Below the pieces are notes generated by a model. It was given only the letters and a program-made list of their open reading frames with translations, was not told where the DNA came from and ran no database searches. This document shows, in pieces, positions 1-5,978 of a stretch of DNA of 6,835 nucleotides. The stretch is from assembly GCA_028718065.1 (NCBI GenBank), contig JAQUMP010000186.1, forward strand, positions 1-6,835, written 5' to 3'. The position numbers and the translations under genes are program-made. Source of the stretch: Chitinivibrionales bacterium. GTDB lineage: Bacteria > Fibrobacterota > Chitinivibrionia > Chitinivibrionales > FEN-1185. Numbering within the stretch: position 1 is the stretch's first letter; every line of letters begins with the position of its first letter.

Positions 1-959
1 TCCGGGGATGGCCGCACGCCCTTTCCCGCGACCAGAAATTTGTCCGAACCTTTTTCCGCGGGAATGGTTTTTCCAAGAACATTCATCCCAGGCGCGCCTT
101 CGGCAGGAATAGTGACGACCGCCAATACCTGGTCCTTTTGCGTTCTTGGAATACTTGCACTGCCCTTGTAATCGATTCGCCCGTCGGGCTGTACCTTGAA
201 GGTTTGCTTTTCATCGCCGGTGTCGAATTTATAATCTATATCCGCGTTTCCACCGGGGGATGGCGGTCTGCCCGCGGCGACAATTACATTTTGCAGGGGA
301 AGACGTTTTTCATAGGCTTCATTAACGGTTTCCTGGATGGTTTTTTCTAGAATGCCGAAAATCACGTTTGCTTTATGGATTTCTTCCCTGACGGCTTCAA
401 TGGTAAGCTCCCTGCCTGCACCATTACCGGGCGCACAATCCATTATGGCCTGCATGCCGTCGTCTGAAATTCGGATTTTTATACTGCAGTCGATATCGGA
501 CGGAAATACATGCAGGGTGTCCCGGATAATCAACACCTTGCCTTTTACCCTGGCGCGATAACATTCCTTTTTCTCAAGTTCGTCCTTATCAACGTTACGT
601 CCTGCATAAAAAGCAACGCTCTCGTTAGGCTCGCGAGTGGCAATTACCTGTCCGGGCAGGACGTCCTTGACGAGCAAGACCCTTTGGATGTCCACGGTCT
701 CATATTCATCACGATCGTCCAGCCGCTCATATTCCACATCTTCCTCAAAAACCAGTTTTTCCCGTTCGGTGGTTTCCCTGAACCGGCCGCGCTCGATGGT
801 AATTTCCTTTTCACCGACAAAACCGCGCATTCTTAGTTCTTCGAGGGTCATTCCCTGGACAATCTCCCGGCTCTCTATATCCTGCAAACTGGATTCAAGT
901 CGCTCCAGAAGCTTCTCGTTTTCAGGTTCCGATTTGTTATTTTGGCCTTGGTCGGTCAT
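1..959 (-). CDS. FapA/DUF342 family protein, C-terminus beyond the left edge
   Basis: The minus-strand frame is open from ATG at 959-957 to the window edge: 319 complete residues and no stop. The family call rests on the FapA-type core from about residue 163: ISDDGMQA, then VIFGI (199-203), VIVAAGRPPSPGG (225-237), a DADIDYKF-like stretch (239-245), DGRIDYKG (259-266), PAEGAPGMNVLGKTIPA (285-301) and AGKGV (311-315). Family members are typically about 450-650 aa, so a coiled or beta-helical C-terminal part probably lies outside. Residues 1-160 form a highly charged extension (many E, D, R, K) that I cannot assign. FapA was named for an effect on flagellar assembly and polar localisation in Vibrio, and many homologues have no known role. 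No signal peptide or membrane segment is visible, so it is probably cytoplasmic. It follows the HDOD gene by 8 bases. A GGGGAG sequence (973-978) is 13 bases upstream of the ATG, which is rather far for a ribosome site, but no better in-frame start is seen. Family sure; flagellar role inferred only. Confidence 0.88.
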   Translation of the reverse strand, partial: MTDQGQNNKSEPENEKLLERLESSLQDIESREIVQGMTLEELRMRGFVGEKEITIERGRFRETTEREKLVFEEDVEYERLDDRDEYETVDIQRVLLVKDVLPGQVIATREPNESVAFYAGRNVDKDELEKKECYRARVKGKVLIIRDTLHVFPSDIDCSIKIRISDDGMQAIMDCAPGNGAGRELTIEAVREEIHKANVIFGILEKTIQETVNEAYEKRLPLQNVIVAAGRPPSPGGNADIDYKFDTGDEKQTFKVQPDGRIDYKGSASIPRTQKDQVLAVVTIPAEGAPGMNVLGKTIPAEKGSDKFLVAGKGVRPSP

Positions 960-967
960 GGCGTTTT

Positions 968-1831
968 TTAGACTCCCCATTCCTTGATCATTCCAAAGGC
1001 TTCGTGTTCCACCTGGGCGATTATCGCCCTTAGTGCCGCGCTTTCAATACCGGCATGTTTATAGGCCTGCATATCGATTTCGGCGGTCAGGTTTTCTACA
1101 AATCGACCGATACCGGCTTTCCGCGTTTCGGCATCGGCGATATGAACGATCTCAATAATGCGCCTTGATTGCTCCGCGCTCCGGGGCAGGACCGAAGGGG
1201 TATGATGAAAGCGCATTACGTCAACTAAAAATTCCGGTATGCGCCAGCGTAATCCCAGATGCGCGCCTATGGTACCATGGTCCGTGCCGAGCACCGACCG
1301 CTCGGTCTCAAGAAAATCGCTCTTTTGATCCACCATTCTCTCCAGGATGGCGATGAATTCGTCGTGCAGAAACTGGTCCGTCGTGAGGATGCCGATATCA
1401 TGCAGCAGTGCCGCCAGAAAACAATCTTCAGGATCAACCTGTTTAGTTTGGACGGCTATAAGCTTTGCGCCGAGCGCCGTGGCAAAGGTATGCACCCAGA
1501 ACTGTTCACGGTCGAATATCGATGTGCGGGCATTGTCCTGAAACGCCTTTACCACGGAAATGCCCAAGACCAGATTTTTGACCGTGTTCAATCCCAGAAT
1601 GGCGATGGCGTGCTGGATGGAGGACACCCGCGTGCGTAAAGCGTAAAACGCGGAGTTGACGAGCCGTATTACCCGCGCGGCGATGGCCTGGTCGCGCGCG
1701 ATTACCGCGGCAATCTGGACCATACTCGACATTTTGTTTTCCACGAGCTTGAGGATCTGCCCGGCCACGACCGGAAGTGTCGGCAGATTTTCTACCTTGT
1801 CAAGAACGCGCAGGACTTCGGTCTGGGTCAT
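968..1831 (-). CDS. HDOD domain protein
   Basis: This 287-aa protein is essentially one HDOD (HD-related output) domain. Near the N-terminus are LPTLP (16-20) and the characteristic RLVNSAFY (56-63). The HD-like core follows: H114 in FWVHTFATALGAKLIA, LLHDIG with H144-D145, H185 and H191 in GTDHGTIGAHL, the pair H209-H210, and IVHIAD with D233. HDOD proteins are usually regulatory outputs of signalling pathways (chemotaxis, motility, stress, second-messenger networks) rather than proven phosphohydrolases. This one nevertheless keeps an H...HD...D set of possible metal ligands. It is soluble, with no fused receiver or GGDEF domain, so its input probably comes from the kinase and receiver genes of the same operon. 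It starts 14 bases after the stop of the kinase-like gene. The ribosome site is weak (GGAAACGG-like), which suggests translational coupling. Domain identity is clear; partner and activity are inferred. Confidence 0.93.
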   Translation of the reverse strand: MTQTEVLRVLDKVENLPTLPVVAGQILKLVENKMSSMVQIAAVIARDQAIAARVIRLVNSAFYALRTRVSSIQHAIAILGLNTVKNLVLGISVVKAFQDNARTSIFDREQFWVHTFATALGAKLIAVQTKQVDPEDCFLAALLHDIGILTTDQFLHDEFIAILERMVDQKSDFLETERSVLGTDHGTIGAHLGLRWRIPEFLVDVMRFHHTPSVLPRSAEQSRRIIEIVHIADAETRKAGIGRFVENLTAEIDMQAYKHAGIESAALRAIIAQVEHEAFGMIKEWGV

Positions 1832-1845
1832 GGTCGCCGTTTCCG

Positions 1846-2880
1846 TTACGAGGGAAGACCTATAAAAAACGAACTACCCTTGCCCTGCATGGTTTCGCAG
1901 TAGATCGAGCCACCCATGAGCTCCGCAAGCGAGCGCGCAATAAACAGGCCGAGCCCGTTACCATGGACCGCACGCGTCTTTTCATTGTCCTCGCGGAAAT
2001 ATTTGGTAAATAAAAAGGGTTTCTTTGCGTCGGCGATGCCGATGCCTCTGTCAACTATTTCCATCGTGGTTTTTAAACCGTTTCCGGAAAGTCGCACGAC
2101 GATGGGCGATTCTTTTGGAGAAAAAACCGCTGCGTTGGAAAGGACGTGCATTATAATCCGCTTTGTCTTTTCAAAGTCGGCTTTTATCGAAAAGTCCCTC
2201 CTGCCCTCGATCCTGAGCCGTTCCTTGAGGTCTTTGCACAAATCCTGTGTTTTTTCAAGATCGGCAACCGCCCGATCAATCGCTTTCCCCGGATAGAACG
2301 ATTCAATCTCGAGTTCCTTTTCAGCCAACCCGGTTTCGATATAAAAGAGGTCGCGCAAGTCCACCAGAAGAGCATTGAGCCGGTTTACCTCCAGGACGCT
2401 GAGCCCGACGATTTCCTGTACCGATGCGGGCAAGGGCGCGATTTTCCCGGCGTTTAAAATGGACAGGGACGTCTTTAACGTCGCCAGCGGGTTGCGCAGA
2501 CTATAAAGAATGCTCTGAAGGAATTCGCGTTTGATCGTTTCCATTTGCCTGAACGCGGTGGCGTCCTCAAGAACGATCAATATGCCGTTTTCTTCCGGCC
2601 CGGCATAGTGCGATGCGCATCCCTTGACGTATTTCCCGCCCCGTTCGAAAAAGAAGTTCTGGGTCGAACTGTTGTTCCTCAGACGGTCCACCGCCTCCCG
2701 CACCTCTTCAACCGGCACGCTTTTACAAAAGGAGCCTGAAAGGGTGTCCTCTATTCCCATGTCAAGCAGACTCAATGCCGGTTTGTTTACGCTTACGACG
2801 CCGTCGTCGGCCCCGAGCGTTACAATCCCCACGGGAAGCTGTTCGATAAAGCTTTCAATAACCTGGGTAAAATGCTCCAT
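1846..2880 (-). CDS. PAS sensor histidine-kinase-like protein with Tyr in place of the phosphoacceptor His
   Basis: 344 aa from the ATG at 2880-2878. This start is chosen because AAGGAG (2887-2892) lies 6 bases upstream. An in-frame ATG at 2982 would add 34 low-quality residues running inside the receiver gene. Order: PAS domain about 8-110; a DHp-like two-helix segment about 114-180; HATPase_c about 200-344. The ATPase part looks intact: N-box with N249 in HVLSNAAVFSP, DRGIGI (D277, G279, G281), the F-box PFLFTKYFR, and HGNGLGLFIARSL (G307-G311). The H-box reads FLQSILYSLRNPL (120-132), where F[ILV]xxxSHELRTPL is expected. The phosphoacceptor His is Tyr126 (codon TAT, 2505-2503), and the flanking Ser, Glu and Thr are also changed. 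Autophosphorylation on His is therefore not expected. It may act as an allosteric or scaffold partner, as DivL does in Caulobacter, or as a phosphatase-like modulator. No membrane segment. It lies between a lone receiver and an HDOD gene. Confidence 0.92.
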   Translation of the reverse strand: MEHFTQVIESFIEQLPVGIVTLGADDGVVSVNKPALSLLDMGIEDTLSGSFCKSVPVEEVREAVDRLRNNSSTQNFFFERGGKYVKGCASHYAGPEENGILIVLEDATAFRQMETIKREFLQSILYSLRNPLATLKTSLSILNAGKIAPLPASVQEIVGLSVLEVNRLNALLVDLRDLFYIETGLAEKELEIESFYPGKAIDRAVADLEKTQDLCKDLKERLRIEGRRDFSIKADFEKTKRIIMHVLSNAAVFSPKESPIVVRLSGNGLKTTMEIVDRGIGIADAKKPFLFTKYFREDNEKTRAVHGNGLGLFIARSLAELMGGSIYCETMQGKGSSFFIGLPS

Positions 2881-2884
2881 TGTT

Positions 2885-2893
2885 ATCTCCTTA
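2885..2893 (-). promoter_or_regulatory. Ribosome binding site of the kinase-like gene, overlapping the receiver stop codon
   Basis: Read on the minus strand, the receiver stop TAA (2893-2891) runs directly into AAGGAG (2892-2887), followed by ATAACA and the ATG at 2880. This near-perfect Shine-Dalgarno with a 6-base spacer decides the start of the downstream protein. It also implies translational coupling of the two genes. Confidence 0.85.
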
Positions 2894-3262
2894 AGGGACG
2901 GCATGCTTATTAAGCATTTGCACGAGTTCGTCAAGCTCGAACGGTTTGGCGATGTAATCGGCCGCTCCCTGTTGAATGGCAAGGGAGTAGCCGTTGGAAT
3001 ATTCCCTGGCGGTAAATATTATAACGGGGATCCCGCTCATTTTCGCGGTGGCTTTGATCCTTTTCAGAACTTCCCATCCGTCCATTCCCGGCATCATGAT
3101 GTCCAGAAGGATAATATCAGGAATGTTTTCATGGGCCTTCTCCAGACCTTCCAGCCCGTCAAACGCCCCGACGGGTTCAAAATCAAAGCACCTTAAAGCC
3201 AGAATGGTCGATTTTACCAGCAGCTTTTCATCGTCGATAATCAGGACTTTCATTTTGTGCAT
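2891..3262 (-). CDS. Single-domain (CheY/DivK/Spo0F-like) response regulator
   Basis: A 123-aa receiver domain with no output domain. The acidic pocket is D10-D11-E12, the phosphoacceptor is D54 in ILLDIMMPGMDG, the switch Thr is T84 in IIFTA, and the conserved Lys is K106 in AKPF. All residues needed for Mg2+ binding and phosphorylation are present, so it should be active. Without a DNA-binding or enzymatic output it must act by protein contact, as a phosphorelay intermediate or an allosteric switch. Two starts are possible. ATG 3262 has GAGGAGG (3267-3273) 4 bases upstream and overlaps the kinase gene by 13 bases. ATG 3253 forms a classic ATGA overlap with the kinase stop and gives MKVLIIDDE, but lies 13 bases from the same ribosome site. 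I prefer 3262 on spacing. The overlap indicates coupled translation with the upstream hybrid kinase, its most likely phosphodonor. Confidence 0.95.
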   Translation of the reverse strand: MHKMKVLIIDDEKLLVKSTILALRCFDFEPVGAFDGLEGLEKAHENIPDIILLDIMMPGMDGWEVLKRIKATAKMSGIPVIIFTAREYSNGYSLAIQQGAADYIAKPFELDELVQMLNKHAVP

Positions 3263-5610
3263 GGGACCTCCTCAAGGGGAATATTAAGCATGAATTTGCT
3301 TCCTTTGCCTTCTTCCGACTCAACGCTGATGTTTCCATACAGAATATTCAAGGCGCGTTTAACCAGATACAGTCCAACTCCAACGCCGCCATAATGCCGG
3401 GTAAGCGGGTTTTCGCCCTGTCTGAAACCTTTAAACATGTTTCGCTGCACTTCCGGCGACATGCCGATTCCCGTATCCGTGATTCGAATATTCAGAGAAT
3501 CTTTCCCGGCCTGTTTTTGCCGTTGGATTGAAATGGTAATCTCCCCATTGCGGAAACTGAATTTGACCGCATTACTCAAGAGGCAGAAAATTACCAGGCC
3601 AAGCAGCCCCGGATCGCCGTATACCCGACCGTTTCCAGGAAGGCTTTCCACGCAAATTGCCAATTTTTTCTCTTCAGCTTCGGCCTGTATCAGATCAAGT
3701 CCTTTTTTTACAAGGTCGGTAATATTTACCAATCTGGATTCGCCGGTATATTGCGAGTGGGAGAGACTGGAGAGCATGGAAAAGTTATAGATAAGCGCAA
3801 TCAACCGGCCGGAAGCCGATTCCAAGCCGGCCATTATTTCGGTCCAGTCGTTTGTTACCATTCTTTTAAGCCGGATGATTTCCAGAAAGTTTTTAATAAT
3901 CGTAATCGGCGTTCGCAGTTCATGAGCGACCGAACTTATAAAAAAATCATGCATCCGGTCGGCTTCGACCTTGGAGGTCTGGTCGATAAAGTTGATAATC
4001 CGGCCGACAACCTGTCCAGCGACGCCTAAAAAATCGGAGATACGCACCAGATAATGGGTCATGTTTCCCGAGGTGGCGGGAATGGATATAATGCTTTGAG
4101 AATCGGTTGCGGAACCGGCCTTGATTATTTCTAACAGACGACTCGCATAAGAAAACTTGTCTATCGCCGACAACAGATCGCAACCGGCATATTGTCCGAA
4201 AGATATCCCGGTGATTTCCTGGGCGCATAAATTCATGTAAACGATCCGGTAATCATTATCGATTGAGAGAATACCCTCCTGCATGTTCGTAAAAATACCG
4301 TCCATCAGCCGTTCTTTTTCCTCGAGCACTTCCTGAAAAACGCGATGTTCCTCCTCGGCGTGTTTACGTTCCGTTATGTCGCGAAAAATTCCCAGGATGT
4401 ACTCATGCCCTTTCATGCGTACCCTGGCTCCCCTGATTTCCACGGGAATGGTTTTGCCGCTTTTTGAAATCAGCTTTTCTTCGAGAATCAACCCGGCATC
4501 CGATTTCTGGTGTTTGATAAACGTTTTAGTCAATTCCTGATCAAGTTCCTGCGGCGGATGCAGAATGGACTGATGTTTGCCTATCAAATCGTTTTTTTCG
4601 CGTTCAACCAGACCATACAGAGCACGGTTGCAATTTACAATCTTTCCAGTTTGTGCATCGGCTAAAGCTATCCCATCGCGTGCATCTTCGAAAAGGACCC
4701 GGTAACGCTCCTCGTTTTCGGCCAAAGCTTCCCGGGCTTTTGTTTCCAGGGAAATATCGCGCACCGTTGCAAGTAAAAAAGATTTTTCTTCCAAAACGAT
4801 GCGCGTCAGCAGCACCGTGGCGGGAAAGGTCTCCCCGGTTAATTTTTTATGGGTCCATTCAAAAAAATGTGAGCCCGTTATCATGGCCCTGCCGATCATC
4901 TCCGCAGCCTTTGCATCGGACGGACTGCCATCCGGCTGTCGTTCCGGAGATAAGTTCCAAGGACCAAAGGAAGTAAATTCCGCGGCGTCCCGCGCGCCAA
5001 AAAGCTCCACGCAGGCCGGATTGCCGGATGTAAATTTCCATGAGGGCCCTTCAAGCGTCATGAGGGCGTCGTGCGAGCATTCAAACAATATGCGGTATCG
5101 GTTTTCACTTTCACGTAGTGATTCTTTATCGGTTTCATGTTCGCGGGTTTCTTTTTCCAGCATCACCTTGATGGCACTCTCCTTTTCCTCAAGGCGATGC
5201 AGATATCGGTCCCGTTCTATTTTTAAATCCATTACTTCAAGCGCCTGGGTTATTTGCAGCAATAATGGAACAAATTGAATCGGCTTGTTAAAATAGCCAA
5301 AAGCTCCCAACTGTATGCTTTGCTTGATGTTTTCAATATTTTCAATATCCTCGTTTCCCGTAATCATTATTGCTTCATAAATATTGTTCCTGATGTCCAA
5401 TTTTTTCAGCAGCGTGATTCCATTCATTTCCGGCATCATCATGTCGATGATAAACAGGTGAAAAAATTCCTTTTCAGCCTTTTCCCAGGCTTTCAGACCG
5501 GAACCGCACGTTTCAACCGAATAACCTTTATCGGAAAGGGCCTCCGCAATAAGGTTGCATACCTGAGGCTCGTCATCGACAACAAGGATTTTATAATCTT
5601 TTTTTTCCAT
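3250..5610 (-). CDS. Hybrid sensor histidine kinase, REC-PAS-PAS-PAS-DHp-HATPase
   Basis: A 786-aa soluble kinase with no membrane segment or signal peptide, so it senses cytoplasmic cues or a partner. Order: receiver about 6-125 (D12-D13, phosphoacceptor D56 in FIIDMMMPEMNG, T84, K109 in NKP); a charged probable coiled coil about 126-172; PAS1 about 172-290, ending VRDIS; PAS2 about 302-420, ending FRDITERK; PAS3 about 435-550; DHp with canonical H563 in SSVAHELRTPI; HATPase_c about 625-780. The ATPase boxes are N680 in LLSNAVKFS, DTGIGM (D712, G714, G716), FKGFRQG, and GGVGVGLYLVKRAL (741 onward). All catalytic residues are present, so autophosphorylation is expected. The N-terminal receiver may be a phosphate source, a sink, or a control domain. 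No fixed PAS ligand such as a haem-binding or flavin Cys motif is obvious. It is the first gene of the operon. The ribosome site before ATG 5610 is weak (AAGGCGGAA about 11-13 bases away). The stop TGA overlaps the next gene. Confidence 0.95.
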   Translation of the reverse strand: MEKKDYKILVVDDEPQVCNLIAEALSDKGYSVETCGSGLKAWEKAEKEFFHLFIIDMMMPEMNGITLLKKLDIRNNIYEAIMITGNEDIENIENIKQSIQLGAFGYFNKPIQFVPLLLQITQALEVMDLKIERDRYLHRLEEKESAIKVMLEKETREHETDKESLRESENRYRILFECSHDALMTLEGPSWKFTSGNPACVELFGARDAAEFTSFGPWNLSPERQPDGSPSDAKAAEMIGRAMITGSHFFEWTHKKLTGETFPATVLLTRIVLEEKSFLLATVRDISLETKAREALAENEERYRVLFEDARDGIALADAQTGKIVNCNRALYGLVEREKNDLIGKHQSILHPPQELDQELTKTFIKHQKSDAGLILEEKLISKSGKTIPVEIRGARVRMKGHEYILGIFRDITERKHAEEEHRVFQEVLEEKERLMDGIFTNMQEGILSIDNDYRIVYMNLCAQEITGISFGQYAGCDLLSAIDKFSYASRLLEIIKAGSATDSQSIISIPATSGNMTHYLVRISDFLGVAGQVVGRIINFIDQTSKVEADRMHDFFISSVAHELRTPITIIKNFLEIIRLKRMVTNDWTEIMAGLESASGRLIALIYNFSMLSSLSHSQYTGESRLVNITDLVKKGLDLIQAEAEEKKLAICVESLPGNGRVYGDPGLLGLVIFCLLSNAVKFSFRNGEITISIQRQKQAGKDSLNIRITDTGIGMSPEVQRNMFKGFRQGENPLTRHYGGVGVGLYLVKRALNILYGNISVESEEGKGSKFMLNIPLEEVPCTK
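3267..3273 (-). promoter_or_regulatory. Ribosome binding site of the receiver gene, inside the kinase coding region
   Basis: GAGGAGG on the minus strand lies within the last codons of the upstream kinase, 4 bases before ATG 3262 and 13 bases before ATG 3253. It supports the longer receiver start and tight coupling of the two products. Confidence 0.7.
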
Positions 5611-5743
5611 GCTTAATCAAATTCCGCCTTATTTCAAAACTCCGTTAAAAACTTAAAGATCGTGATCTGATACGTATGCCTGAACCTTCGACTATAGGGG
5701 TTGCCTCTCGGAGCATATTGAGCTATATTCTACCTGAAGCCAG

Positions 5744-5783
5744 GACCTTTAAAGCTTGCGACAATTGTCGCCTTAAAAGGGTC
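5744..5783 (-). promoter_or_regulatory. Imperfect 15-bp hairpin in the predicted operon leader
   Basis: In leader RNA sense (5783 to 5744) the arms pair as GACC/GGUC, then UUU/AAA after a single bulged C, a U-U mismatch, AAG/CUU, a 3-base AAG bulge, and GCGAC/GUCGC closed by the loop AAUU. That gives 15 base pairs in 40 bases. No U-run follows, so it is not an intrinsic terminator. It could be a regulatory leader element or a protein-binding RNA, or, at the DNA level, an extended operator. I do not recognise it as a known riboswitch. Confidence 0.6.
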
Positions 5784-5815
5784 ATTTCGGACTAAAACAG
5801 CGTTTACCTTTAAGG
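5746..5815. repeat. Three CCTTTAAAGG-like motifs
   Basis: CCTTTAAAGC (5746-5755), CCTTAAAAGG (5771-5780) and CCTTTAAGG (5807-5815) are three near-symmetrical copies of one motif. Two of them flank the 14-bp palindrome. Low-complexity AT content makes chance similarity possible, so a regulatory role is tentative. Confidence 0.4.
5758..5771. repeat. Perfect 14-bp palindrome
   Basis: GCGACAATTGTCGC is identical to its reverse complement and forms the tip of the leader hairpin. As DNA it is a plausible site for a dimeric regulator, about 66-79 bases downstream of the predicted operon transcription start. The divergently encoded DUF4423-type protein is one candidate binder, by position only. Confidence 0.75.
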
Positions 5816-5824
5816 ATGATATTA

Positions 5825-5834
5825 TTATCGATAA
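5825..5834. repeat. 10-bp palindrome at the predicted operon transcription start
   Basis: TTATCGATAA is perfectly palindromic and falls at about +3 to +12 relative to the predicted minus-strand start near 5837. That is a position where a bound repressor would block initiation. Such a short AT-rich palindrome can also arise by chance. Confidence 0.35.
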
Positions 5835-5843
5835 AGCCTTATA

Positions 5844-5872
5844 ATTATACTAATCACAACGGGAAAAGTCAA
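5844..5872 (-). promoter_or_regulatory. Sigma70-type promoter of the minus-strand signalling operon
   Basis: Read on the minus strand: TTGACT (5872-5867), an exact 17-base spacer, then TATAAT (5849-5844). This is one mismatch from consensus in the -35 box and a perfect -10. The start of transcription would be near 5837, leaving an untranslated leader of about 225 bases before the kinase ATG. It is the strongest promoter-like sequence seen between the genes. Confidence 0.8.
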
Positions 5873-5926
5873 GACTATGTTTATATTTTCGTTCTCTGTA
5901 AGTTATCATAAATAATTCAATAATCG

Positions 5927-5955
5927 TTACTTTTTGTGTTTTGTTGATGTATAAT
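5927..5955 (+). promoter_or_regulatory. Probable promoter of the TIGR02147/DUF4423 gene
   Basis: TATAAT at 5950-5955 is preceded, after 17 bases, by a poor -35 match TTACTT (5927-5932). The start would be near 5962, giving a very short leader of about 17 bases before the ATG. The weak -35 box suggests low or activator-dependent expression. Confidence 0.5.
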
Positions 5956-5968
5956 TATTTAAAAAGGC

Positions 5969-5973
5969 AGGAG
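5969..5973 (+). promoter_or_regulatory. Ribosome binding site of the TIGR02147/DUF4423 gene
   Basis: AGGAG lies 5 bases before ATG 5979, a good match in sequence and spacing, and fixes the start of the plus-strand gene. Confidence 0.8.
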
Positions 5974-5978
5974 CATTC

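Larger units (their letters stand above)
5611..5978. other. Divergent intergenic regulatory region (368 bases)
   Basis: This is the only stretch over 300 bases without a gene. It is AT-rich compared with the flanking genes and lies between two outward-reading transcription units. It holds a promoter for each strand, a predicted minus-strand leader of about 225 bases with a strong hairpin, palindromes, and short repeated motifs. No open frame with a ribosome site, no tRNA, and no intrinsic terminator is seen. Confidence 0.85.

Noticed and set aside
138..987. Several short plus-strand open frames at the left end
   Set aside because: They overlap the continuous minus-strand FapA frame, whose family motifs are clear.
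2881..2982. Longer start (ATG 2982) for the Tyr-substituted kinase
   Set aside because: It adds 34 residues with no domain character, lies inside the receiver gene, and ignores the excellent AAGGAG before ATG 2880.
2624..3196. Plus-strand open frame of 190 codons
   Set aside because: Shadow of the receiver and kinase-like genes; Ser/Pro/Arg-rich composition without domain motifs.
4799..5278. Plus-strand open frame of 159 codons
   Set aside because: Antisense shadow of the hybrid kinase, with serine-rich translation and no recognisable motif.
5711..5729. Tandem imperfect repeat GAGCATATT / GAGCTATATT
   Set aside because: Only two short AT-rich units; too little to support a functional claim.
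5744..5783. Intrinsic terminator
   Set aside because: The hairpin is followed by no T-run on either strand, and it sits in the leader between promoter and start codon.
5611..5837. Known riboswitch (for example a cyclic di-GMP type) in the leader
   Set aside because: Some short GEMM-like words are present, but the conserved cores and their arrangement could not be matched by eye.
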